Shown here piece after piece: positions 45,819-56,149 of a stretch of DNA of 64,000 bases (within the stretch, counting starts at the first letter, position 1; every line of letters starts with the position of its first letter). The notes under the pieces were generated by a model. The model ran no database searches. It was not told where the DNA came from and saw nothing but the letters and a program-made list of their open reading frames with translations. The position numbers were made by a program, and so were the translations under genes. Source of the stretch: Cryptomeria japonica (lineage: Eukaryota; Streptophyta; Pinopsida; Cupressales; Cupressaceae). The stretch covers positions 444,377,038 to 444,441,037 of the forward strand of contig NC_081413.1 of NCBI RefSeq assembly GCF_030272615.1, written 5' to 3'.

Positions 45819-45863
45819 AGGGTTCCGGGGCCCCTTCAAAACTTTCTTTTCATGTAATAAAAA
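45819..45863 (+). promoter_or_regulatory. LINE 3' tail with hairpin-like motif
   Basis: GGGTTCCGGGGCCCCTTC followed by aaaac..., then catgtaataaaaa. The same GGTTTnGGGnCC...AAAACC plus taa(t)aaaaa arrangement ends the elements at 13177-14157 and 8225-9766. Confidence 0.7.
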
Positions 45864-45879
45864 ACAATCCAAGAATGAT
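45864..45879. repeat. LINE target-site duplication, right
   Basis: acaatccaagaatgat; see 39049-39064. Confidence 0.7.
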
Positions 45880-46129
45880 ATTAGCAATTAAGAATTTTTG
45901 ACATTTTAGTCTCTTCAACTAGTTGACTTGGAACCTTTTGTTATCTTTATTACTTATTTTTTTTGTTTTGTGTATATTTGATGGTTTTTCATGGATTAAT
46001 AGTATCCTATGCTTGGGGTCTTGATCATACCTCAGCTTAGTTTCATCCTACCTCTAGCTTTTTTTTTCTAAGATTCTCTACCTCTTCATATCTACTTTAC
46101 CATGAGCGTGAGTATAAGTTCATACTCCC

Positions 46130-46146
46130 ACTACAGTGGGGGCTAA
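46130..46146 (+). other. polypurine-tract-like site
   Basis: 'ctacagtgggggct' lies just upstream of the right LTR-like segment, in the position expected before the 3' LTR of the old gypsy element. Confidence 0.4.
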
Positions 46147-46454
46147 ATATAGTGCCATATATTCTAACCCCTCACAATTTCACACTCCTTTTAGGGACCT
46201 TTCTTTAGTGTGCCCTCTTGCATGTCATTTGAAGATTATGTATGCTTTATCCTATTTTAAATTTCAAGACATCTTATTCCACATTTAATCATAGTCAATC
46301 CAAAAATTATGACTTAATCCAATATCAGGGCCTTAATTTATTGCTTCATGCAACTGCGAGGACTTTTTTTTGGATCTATAAATCATCGCTCCATTGACTG
46401 ACACTTTTTTGCCAAAAATTTGGGGGATCAACATGGCAACCTTGACATTGTAGA

Positions 46455-46763
46455 CTCCAGTCTCAATTTTTGGATATGATTAGAAGTTGGCCTAAATGAA
46501 AAAAAAAACCTTGAGAAACCTATATAAGGTATCATTTATAATTAATTTGGTCATATTCTATCATTCATAATGAAAAGTTTTCATTAAACACTTAGTTCCT
46601 TCACTCAAGAGTAGATCTAAGTAAAAGGAGCATCAAGATAAAACAAGTTATCTTTAGATATGTTTTCATAATGGATTTTGTTATGATTTATTATGTTAAT
46701 ACATCAACAATTGAAGGAATTATCTAAAGGATATTTCATATCCACCATTATCAATTCAAAGGT
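46455..46763 (+). repeat. LTR-like segment, right copy (pair with 33230-33530)
   Basis: It contains the conserved TATA-like tatataag at 46521-46528 and ends in similarity at aaaggt. The two copies are clearly diverged, so the parent element is old. Confidence 0.6.
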
Positions 46764-46769
46764 ATACAT

Positions 46770-47182
46770 GTCACACTTTCTTAAATATACCAATTCATAT
46801 CCACCATTAGCCTAGATTGAGGCCAAAAAAAGTGCCACAATTCATGCATACACTTAATCATGAAGTTATAATTTAATTGTAAGAGATTTACCTTAACTAT
46901 CCACTTCAAAATAACATGTATAATCAAATTGAAAAGGTTAGTGAGTTTGTTTTCATTCTTCAATAAGCATTGCAATAGCTAGTTAAACACTTTCCCTTTC
47001 TTCATATATTATTGGCTTCTCATAAACATGACAAGCATTCCAAGGTAACAAGGAATGACAACTATTTCAAAGAACTATTTAATGCCATTGTTTGAACAAT
47101 TCTCATATTTGTTGGCATAGATTAGGATAGGTTTTTTTAGTTTAATAAGTGTTGTTTCACATTTTGTAGATTTTCCTTTACT
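46770..47182. other. no recognisable gene
   Basis: AT-rich spacer between the gypsy remnant and the CACTA element. Confidence 0.6.
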
Positions 47183-47185
47183 CCA

Positions 47186-47216
47186 CACTAGTACATTCGG
47201 AGCTGATTTCCGACGG
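47186..47216. repeat. CACTA left terminal inverted repeat
   Basis: CACTAGTACATTCGGAGCTG followed by atttccgacgg. Confidence 0.85.
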
Positions 47217-47640
47217 TCGATTGTCGGATTTGCGACTAATTTTCATCGGAGTGCCGACAAAATTAGCCGTTGAAAACTCGACGTTAGATTGGTCGATGAT
47301 GCCATGCTCGTCGAAAATACGACGATCCCATGGACTCTGCCGACAGTCAAAAAATTCATCAGAATCAGTAGATTTCGTCACAAAGGCGATGACGATTTGG
47401 AACTTCGCACAAATGGTGATGTTGTTTGTCTGACGCTTGTGTTATCGGTCCATTCGAAGACATTGATGACTATCTGACTACGAAGTGCCATCGCATGTAC
47501 AACATCCTCATCAGATGTTTGTGTGGTTTGAGTTGGAAGTGCGACAACTCCAAAAAATTTCACCAACGAGAATGTTGTATGTCTGATGATTACATCGTTG
47601 GTCGAAAGCTTGGTATTCGTCGTAATTCTGACGATGATAA
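47217..47640. promoter_or_regulatory. CACTA left subterminal region, CpG-rich repeats
   Basis: Many short cgac/gtcg words in both orientations (cgacggtcg, gtcggattt, ccgacaa, cgtcgaaaa) form the dense subterminal repeats to which TNPA-type proteins bind in En/Spm. The CpG density is much higher than in the surroundings. Confidence 0.6.
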
Positions 47641-47771
47641 TTTTTATCAAAAATATTATTATTATCCAGTCATTGATATGTACAGCAAATGATATTCTAT
47701 CCCCACCACCTACCAGTAGGGGCATAGGTTTGAGGCTAATATGAGGCATATGGTTTCAAGCTAATATGATC

Positions 47772-48229
47772 AGGTGCACCATGGTTGAGATGGTCCAACT
47801 CCCTAGTCTCACTCTATGACTAAGCTCATGCCATATCTAAATCAAAGACATTTCAAATACATCGTCAGTGGAAAGCTGCAAAATGCCATTTTCATACATA
47901 AGCAAGACATACACAATTGGACACAATCACCAAGAGAATGGTAAAAAGTGTGTTTGAGATCATTGTCCTAATTGTGATGTGGTCACGAAGAGATCACCAT
48001 AAATTTGTAAACCTCTTCGTGACCACACCACAATTAGGACAATGATCTCAAACACACTTTCTTGTCTTGGTGATTGTGCCCAATTGTGTATGTCTTGCTT
48101 ATGTATGAAAATGGCATTTTGCAGCTTTCCACCGATGATGTATTTGAGATGTCTTTGATTTAGATATGGCATGAGCTTAGTCATAGAGTGAGACTAGGGA
48201 GTTGGACCAGCTCAACCATGGTGCACCTG
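47772..48229. repeat. long near-perfect hairpin (arms ~220 bp, 20-nt loop)
   Basis: 47772-47992 (caggtgcaccatggttgaga...) is the reverse complement of 48013-48229 (...ccatggtgcacctg), with a 5-nt indel near 47940 and few mismatches. The loop is 47993-48012. It has no coding potential and is either a foldback MITE or an inverted duplication. Confidence 0.95.
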
Positions 48230-48239
48230 CATATATATA

Positions 48240-49330
48240 TAGTTTTGTGTATTCATTAAAGATTTTCATTTAATTTTGAGCATTTTGGTTAGCAAATCAG
48301 GGGTGCACTTTACATTCTTGTTGTTATCCAATTCACTTACTTTAGCTCTATTTCTTTCTTCAAATTTGGGGTCTAGAGCTCCTCCCTAAGCAAAAATTGT
48401 TGGTTTTATCTCCCCTTCTTTGGTTGGAGAGTTTCTTGCTATCTCTGGTAGTTTGCCCTCAGAGTTTAGCTTCTCTATTGTTCGGATTGCTATTTTCCCT
48501 ACCTTCTTCTCCAAGTGTTCCTCCTCTTGTTTCCAAGGTTTTTCCTTTGCCTTCTACTCAATGACCCTTGGTTGTGCCTCCATGCCCTCTTAATGTCTTC
48601 ACTAGGTTCTTATTTCCACAAGGACATTTCCTCCCCCAAAACTATTTGTTTTTGAAATCGGGACACCTTCAAAATACAGGGACTTGGATGGGACGTCCCC
48701 CTGTCGCCCTAGTGCAATCCAATGCCATCATCTTTGAGACATCTCTAGGACATCCTTGAGATGTTTGAGGGAATTTGAAGAGCCTCCTGACCATCCCAAC
48801 AAACCTTAAGTGATTTAAAAAAAATCAGAACTTTTTTTCAAACTCCATGCCCAAGGTCAAACCGTCACAGCCTATGGGCCCCACCCAAGCCCCACCAACT
48901 TTATAAAACTACCTCTTATTTTTGTTTCAACTCACAAAAACAAAGAGCAAGAAGCCGACAACTGTGAATGTGAGAGTGAGAGTGCAGAGCAAGAGGGTTG
49001 AGGAGAAGTAGGAAGAGAAGTGATGCCAAGTTGCCAATTTGTAATCATCTACCCCTATTTTGAAACCAATTTCTTTTGCAGCTTTTCAACTATGCTTCTT
49101 GACAAACAATTTACTTGAATGCTCTGCTGCTAATTTTTAGTTTGTCTTTCTTGATTTTATGAATGCCAATGTTTGTTTGGTAATACTTTTGAGATGGCAT
49201 TTTGGCAAACAACATGCATGCACTGAAAGGGTTTCAATTTGGAATTGATAGTGGAGATATCACTTTATAATAATCAAGATTTACATTCAATGAAATGATT
49301 TTAATCAACTAAAGAGCAATATTCATGACT
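48240..49330. other. no recognisable gene; possible DNA-transposon scrap
   Basis: The phrase gggacttggatgggacgtcc (48678-48697) and its surroundings resemble hAT-type ends, but I find no partner terminus. The rest is pyrimidine-rich and non-coding. Confidence 0.4.
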
Positions 49331-49335
49331 TACAA

Positions 49336-49425
49336 GTAATAAAAAAACTTACAAGGATGAGGCATATTCATTACTTAGAAGTAATAAAAAAACTTACAAG
49401 GATGAGGCATATTCATAACTTTTGT
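49336..49425. repeat. two-copy ~42-bp tandem repeat
   Basis: agtaataaaaaaacttacaa and ggatgaggcatattcat(t/a)actt are repeated in succession. Confidence 0.85.
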
Positions 49426-49759
49426 AGTCCCACCTTGGATATCAACACTAGAAGCAACTCATATTGTTTGTGTATAGACAAGACAATATGGGAGTTCATT
49501 ATACGCAGCAACTTGTGGTGTTGTTGTTTGTGTTGGCTCTGTTGGACCCTGCAATTAAGATTCAATATACATTATTCAATAAGATTAACTTTGCAGCATA
49601 ATGAAATATTGAAAAGTGTGTTATCTTGTTGAGCTTCGCTTGATTTCAATAATAGTTTAATATTCTCTACTTAACAGGGCCAACCACGTGAAGGTGGAAG
49701 CTTGTTTGGCCCCTCCCCCCCTAACATCACTCTAAATTCCCTGTTAACATCTTATAACA

Positions 49760-49945
49760 TTCATTCATTCATTCTTTCTACCATTAATAAAATATAGCAT
49801 TCATTCATTAATATCACATAACGTTCATTAACACATAACATTGATTAACATTAATTAACACACAATATTCATCAATATTAATTAACACATATCATCCATA
49901 ACCATTAATTAGCACATAATTACATTCACTAACACATGAAAATCA
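49760..49945. repeat. degenerate cattaattaacacata repeats
   Basis: About eight variants of cattaatta(a/g)cacata(a/t) and cattcattaacac at 20-26-bp spacing. Confidence 0.7.
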
Positions 49946-49984
49946 GTCATTATCAAATAAGTTAGATTACAATCATTTCTTTCT

Positions 49985-52900
49985 TTATTTTTTCTTTGAA
50001 GCTATGAAAAGACTAAGTTGAACATCAGTTTCTTCATCATTTCCCCCCTCTGCAGATGTTCCGCCAACTGCTCGTGATCTCGATGTATGCCTAGTCCTCT
50101 ACTGAGGACAAGGACACTGAAGCGAAGGGGGGTCCTCTGCAATAACAAAGAAATGGGTTAAATTCAATTTTTTTTTTTTTATTGTTACAAGTATTTCATT
50201 AATTTAGAGAACATAATTGTTGTGCTCTTTACCTGATGGGGCCACATCATTTTGTGTAGCCTCAACCTCAACATGCTGAACACCCTCTAGATCATCTGGA
50301 GTTGAAATACTAAAGGTTACATTAATGTTGAACACCAATTGCAATTATATTTATTCAAAGCAATAACAGTGGTCCTCTTTACCTGAGTGGGGAACATCAA
50401 GTTTTTGATGTTGTGTACCCAGATCATGCTCCACTTGCTCACCACCGACTACATGCTCTAAAATATTAACAAAAAAGGTTACATTAATTACTACTCTAAT
50501 TACAAATTAAGATGTTTAATTGTATTAATAGCTAAATAAATAAATTTTAATAGCAAATGAATACCTCCACTACTGGGATGCACATCCAGACCTTCATGTG
50601 CAGGTGGTGTTTCACGATTAGCATGTTGCATTCCAATGACATGCACATTGTTATCATTGCTTGCTTATTTAAAACAAATATAGTCACTTTATGTTGGAAC
50701 TCAACATCAATTAGATTATTGGTAAAGTATTCAATTTGAAACAACTTCCATTTAGCATATTTACCTGTGTGACGGATGCACTTGAATGTTGTGTATGCCC
50801 ACTCAATTCTCATAGTCGATCAGCCATGGCTGAATAGCCTTGCTGGTAAGTAATTCTCTTATCATCTTCTGTGGGCGCTCCATTGAATTCAGAGCCCTGC
50901 ATTTTTGTTTGGTACTGTGAATTTTTCTTGCATTGTTTGATAAAAAAAAAATGTTCACAATTTATTAATATTTTGATGCAATATTTCATTTACATGAGAT
51001 ACTTACAATTCATGCAACAAGTTTCATGTAACCACCAGAGCCGAGTTTGTGTTGCCCATGCTTTTCTTGCCTTGCCTTTGACGTGTCACTCAGTCTATAA
51101 AAAGTTTGAAATATGTTAGATTATATAAATATAAAGAGTAATTAATTAGTACATAATTACATTCTTAATAGTATCCCATACCTTCTTCTGGCGTCTAGTG
51201 GTGTATTTCCTTTTTTCCTTTCAATTCTCTCCTTGGCATCCAAAATTAGGTCCTTCCACTCCCTCTCTGGAATCATGGGGGACGCTCGTACTTTAGGTTC
51301 CTCTCCAAATGGGTCCTATATTGGTCCCTCACATACTTTAGATATGTGCCAGCTTTTTCAAGGAGCTTGGTTTTGTCAAAGGTGTCATTTCTAAACCACT
51401 CAACCATTTGGTTTGTCAATTCATCTTTTAACCTTTTTTCTTGGTCATTCCACCTTTTAAAGCAAAAACAAACCTCTTAGATTCAGAAATGAACTAAAGC
51501 TACATTTATTACACTTCAAGAAATGGATCAAAGGAAAACTATTCTAGCAATGATATGAAATCAAAAGTGGATTAGGGTTAGTTCATATATGATGTACCAC
51601 CTTTTACGTATGGTGGGCCCAAATATCTACAATGCAATTTCACTAAGATGTTTATAGAAAATATCATTGCCTGCAAAAAATTCATGGGATCATTAGTCCA
51701 AAATGAGTGATCATAAAGTAAATTACAATTAGAGTATATATAATAATAATTTTAAAGTACCTGGAACCTTTTGTATCTTTAAGGGAATCATTTCTTCATC
51801 GCTCACCACCAATGTGGCCTGCAACGTTCCCGTACTAGCAATATGAGAAGATCCAGGAAATGATGCTATGTTATCAGTAGTAGTCGCCTCTGGCACATTC
51901 TCATGTGCATCTCCTCCTGCAGAAAATGAATCCACTATGAAATGGCATTAGAATTCAAGAAAGAATGCTTGAAGGGAAATAAACACATGACAGAAGATAG
52001 AGAAAAAGAGGGATCTACCAACAGTGGTCTGGCCAATATGACGTGCACTAGAGGATGTCTGCATGCTACGTGTTGCCGACATTGCAGTCAGCAATACAGG
52101 TGAGGTTAACCTCTTATGAGGTAGCGGCGACATTTGCATAGTAACATTGACAACACCAAAAGAATAATACATTAAATATATCAAACATTAAATATATGAA
52201 AAGTGCAAGAATTGTAAACAAGGATGAACCTTTATTTTGAAAATTGACAGTATCAAGTATGATGTGTTCTGGGTACTCAGAGTGATAAGCCAAGCAAGTG
52301 ATAATACAAGAAAATCGTCACCACCTGAAGATCCTGCAACACCCTGATCGTGGGAATGACTTTGATGAGGGCGAATAAATTGCTGTAAAAACAATACGTA
52401 CATATTTTAGTTAATGAAATAAAAGAGAATAAAATATAAACCGTTATTGAACTTTTGTTATAATTAAAGCTTTCATTACTACTTACTTGCAAGTTTTTTG
52501 CTGTCTGAAGCAATATTTCCACCCTCTCTCGTATCTCATTAGTGATAGGATGCACGACTACCAAAGCAACAATCTCTTTTCTAATTTTTATAAGAGGCAT
52601 TTTAAAGAATTTCATAAGGTGTGTGGGATCTTCAGGGTCATCATCGCTTAACCCTAATGATTCCACATCCCTAGAAAGGTGCTCAGGTACTGCAAATCCC
52701 TTTCCCTTTCTCCAAACATCCATCTATGTCAAGAATATCATTAACAGTTATAAAATTAGTATAAATCACTAAAAAAAAGAACATAATAATGTAATTGTTT
52801 TCTTCTATCTAATTTGTACAATTACAATGAGGTTTAACTGCTCATTAGAAGTGTCGCTAGCTACATCCCTGTCTACAATATGTGATGGATCCATGTTGGC
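49985..52900 (-). pseudogene. TNPA / plant transposase (Ptta/En-Spm) type gene, multi-exon, decayed
   Basis: In En/Spm the second gene encodes a protein binding the subterminal repeats. Read on the minus strand, the core is WNDQEKRLKDELTNQMVEWF...KTKLLEKAGTYLKYVRDQYR (about 51480-51300), then REWKDLILDAKERIERKKGN after a shift (to ~51190), and RLSDTSKARQEKHGQHKLGS (51100-51020). These match the plant transposase (Ptta/En/Spm) family. Upstream exons: 52723-52490 (MDVWRKGKGFAVPEHLSRDV..., donor at aag|gtaagt) and short Ser/Thr-rich exons at about 52380, 52180 and 51935. Downstream are small PSG-ending exons (50640-50230) and a last exon near 50140-49985 with one in-frame TAG. Exon borders are my inference from GT/AG sites. 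Confidence 0.7.
50230..50645 (-). repeat. tandemly similar small exons in the TNPA-like gene
   Basis: Three exon-like blocks (about 50640-50572, 50460-50382, 50296-50232) each encode a 20-26 residue, His/Glu/Val-rich piece ending DV.PSG or similar. All end in the same codon phase at a G|GT donor. The introns after the second and third both start gtaaagag. Confidence 0.5.
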
Positions 52901-53199
52901 CTGTGACAAAGAAAAAATATAAAAAACGTTAGCGAAATTAAACCAATAGACTTAGCTAAAAAACTTCATAATAAAATGGTATATTGGATTCATTAATTGG
53001 AGGTTGGTTAATTTAAATGGTATATAGTACATACCACCCTCATGATATTAACTTTGTTTGTATCTATACGATTCAAACTATAATCGATGAGATAGAGGTA
53101 GAACATACTGCAACAATTATAAAATTATCTTTTCATTTTTTTGTAACATAATGAAAAGTACACGTATGCGCAGTACTTAAATACATGCTAAAAACACAA

Positions 53200-55672
53200 G
53201 AACATAAATTACCTTAATGAAGGTATGTCAATCATGCATTTTCATCCCTGGCCCAAATTCACTTTTGTTTGATATGAGATTGTTTATGTTCGCAGCAAAT
53301 CCTTTGGGAAATCAAACTTTTTCGTATGACTTCTTTTATAGCATTGCTTTGTTGGTCCGTTAATAACCAAGGAAGCTCACTTATATTAATCTAGTCTCCA
53401 TGGCTATTTGATTGAATGACATTTATCATTGCATGATTGGAATCTTGAATGTCACTACATATTTTGACAATTTTTTCTTTGTCACACCTTCCATCCAATA
53501 TTTTCCATATTGTCTCTGTTATATTCTTTCCAATATGCATACTATCAAACAAATGAACAATTTGTAACTACTCGTAGTAGGGAAACCTACTAAATTGTCT
53601 GGGATAACTTTTTATTCCCTTAGGAAGGTGGTCATTTATGCCTTCACAACCTTCATGATCATCAATCACATCATCAGTAAATAAAACAAAATAGAAAATA
53701 TGTTTTATGACAAACCAATAGATGGAATGGCATTACCTTGACGATTAATTCTATTATATTCCAACTTCCACAGGTGAGGTGTCATTCTTCATGGCTTTGA
53801 TGTATTCTCTTCTTTCCCATTGAAAAGATGTTTTTCAGTATTTCGATACTTATGATTTTTGTGGAGAAAGTGCCTATACTCATCAAACACCTTCTTTCCT
53901 AAAATTTTTGAATGACGAGATTTCATCTTTGGACTACAAACAGGACATGCAAATTTTCTCTTTGTTTGAAGACCTACAAGATAATGTATAATTGGATTAA
54001 ATATGATAATTTTTTGAATTATAATGTTCATGCACAACTTAAACACTATAACATACCACAAAAATGTGTTAGCCCCGGGGCATCGTGTATTGTCCATAGA
54101 AGCATCACACGGAATTGAAATTATCTTTGTCATATTGGTCTAGAGACATCATACATAGTGACACCATTCTATAACTCCAGCAACTCATTGATAAAAGGCT
54201 TGATATATATATTCATATCTTTAACTTGGTACTTACCTAATCGAATGAACAAAAACATTATATAATTATTATGACCATTGTACTGCAATATTTATAATTA
54301 AATTTAGACGACTATATTTAAATGATAAAATACCTGGAACAATCATTGCCAACATTATGTGCTCCCTCTTTATTGACATCCATGGAGGAATGTTATTGTT
54401 GATAACAAAAACAGGCCAAACTGAGTAAACAAATCTCATCTCTCCAAATGGATTGACACCGTTTGCTGCCAATGAAAGCCGGAGATTACGAGGTTCTTCT
54501 TTAAAGTGTGGCCACTTTTCCTCTATGTCCATAAATGCTGAACCATCCATAGGCATTTGAATAATATCATCTCGACTTCTATTGCGTGCATGGTAATCCA
54601 TAAATTGTGCCAAGCTAGTGCACTTGAATAATCGTTGCATACATGGAATAATGGGAATATAGCGAAGAACCTTGTGAGGAACCCTTTTTGTTATTTGATC
54701 TGTTCGATATCTACTGATATGACATTTAGGGCATTCAATTCAAAATTCATGTTGTTTGGGATATATAATATGATCATTGGGACAAGCATCTATTCCTTGA
54801 TACTCCATTCCAATATCTTTCATAATGATAGATAATTCTCGGTATGAGCAAGGTAGAATATTTGATGGTGGTAACATAAACTCACCTATCAATCTACAGC
54901 AAAAAAATATAATTTGTTATAATAAAGAATATTAATGGTACAACATGATTCACAGTTTATTATGACATATATGACATACCTTAACATACATGACATTGTT
55001 ATGTTGGATAAACCATTCATAACCTTCAAGTTCACCAATAACAATACAACGAAGAGAAGATTTGCTTGTAAGCCTTCATAAAGGGCCTCAGATGCCTTCT
55101 CAAGTAGAGGGACATCATGAACAACATCAAGGTCATCTTCATCATCATGATCAGCTGAACGAGTACTAAATGAGTCATGGATCAATGCATTTGTACCATC
55201 ATCTTCAATTGTGTTTTCTGGCTCATGATCATCATCTTCCATGGGATCATTATCTTCAGCTTCGATATTTAACACCTCCATGTTCATCCACTTAGAAAAC
55301 CATATTCTCAGGGTTGTGTTGATCCATACCATGTGCTCCGGGGTGCTCGACTTGTATAAAATTGATAAACATAAATAAACCGTGATCATGATCTCATCAT
55401 CATGTGATTTATTATGTATATAAATTGTCAAAACGATATAATGAAAAACTTACCAATGGATGATAATCATGTCCACCTTCAATGTGACCATGCAACCTAT
55501 AATGTTTCTTCATTGTTTTGATTAGAAGTCTTCTAGTCTTTAACCCCTTACACATTTTGCATGAACAATAACTGTTTCCATCACCTTTTCTTTTCAATTT
55601 AGACCACAATCTAGCAATTGTCTCCTTATTTTGTTGTTCATTGATATTGACATGGTCTTTCTTCACAGGCAA
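53200..55672 (-). pseudogene. CACTA tnp2-type transposase, multi-exon, decayed
   Basis: This is the catalytic transposase class of En/Spm. N-terminal exon (55672-55445): CSCKMCKGLKTRRLLIKTMK...HYRLHGHIEGGHDYHP, the transposase-associated zinc-binding segment. Next exon (about 55350-54980): acidic, then LLEKASEALYEGLQANLLFV and LLLVNLKVMNGLSN. Main exon (about 54895-54330): YRELSIIMKDIGMEYQGIDACPND, CPKCHISRYRTDQITKRVPH, VLRYIPIIPCMQRLF, FKEEPRNLRLSLAANGVNPFGEM, WPVFVINNNIPPWMSIKREH, the signature of Transposase family tnp2. Later exons hold GLQTKRKFACPVCSPKMKS and EYRHFLHKNHKYRNTEKHLF (53970-53790), and LFDSMHIGKNITETIWKILD (near 53560-53490). In-frame stops (for example near 54745 and 54115) disable it. 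Confidence 0.9.
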
Positions 55673-55679
55673 GAAAATT

Positions 55680-56149
55680 GGGCTATAGAACTAGTTATAT
55701 AGAAGTTGAAATGTTAGTTATGAAATCACATTTCAATATAATATACTGAATCAAATTACTTGAACATAGAAATTATCATCATCAAATTAATTGAAAATAG
55801 AAATTATAATCATTGAACAAAGCATCTTATTGAATTTAGATTTCTAGTTTGCTTATGGTACATTACACAACATGGAAAACAAGAAATACTCAATAAATAA
55901 CAGGATTCATTGATCTAGTATTATCACAATCTGCACTTGGCCTTCAATATTTTCTCCTCCTAACACTGTTTATCCATTACCTATCAAGTACAAAACTCTA
56001 AAACCCATGGCTATTAAAATACATAAGACAACATTGTAGCATCTTATAATCATCTATTATAAAACCAAAGCACTTGGGAGTGATTCTATTGTTTGTCACA
56101 GTCTAGGAAAATGGTGTCTATTGGAGCCTTGAATAACTAACTAGAAAGA
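55680..56149. other. spacer between tnp2 start and the CWC22 fragment
   Basis: AT-rich. It should include the upstream region of the transposase gene (which is read leftwards), but I see no specific promoter signal. Confidence 0.5.

Larger units (their letters stand above)
39065..45863 (+). mobile_element. L1-type LINE (6.8 kb) with an extra ORF after ORF2
   Basis: The TSD at both ends defines one insertion. In order: the end of ORF1, ORF2 with apurinic endonuclease, reverse transcriptase, zinc finger and RNase H, then a ~1.9-kb third reading frame, a short UTR with a hairpin-like motif, and taataaaaa at the very end. It is inserted within the old gypsy remnant in the same orientation. All frames carry stops or shifts, so this copy is dead. 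Confidence 0.85.

Noticed and set aside
48660-48740. hAT-like terminal words (gggacgtccccct)
   Set aside because: No second terminus or transposase; could be chance in a GC-richer patch.
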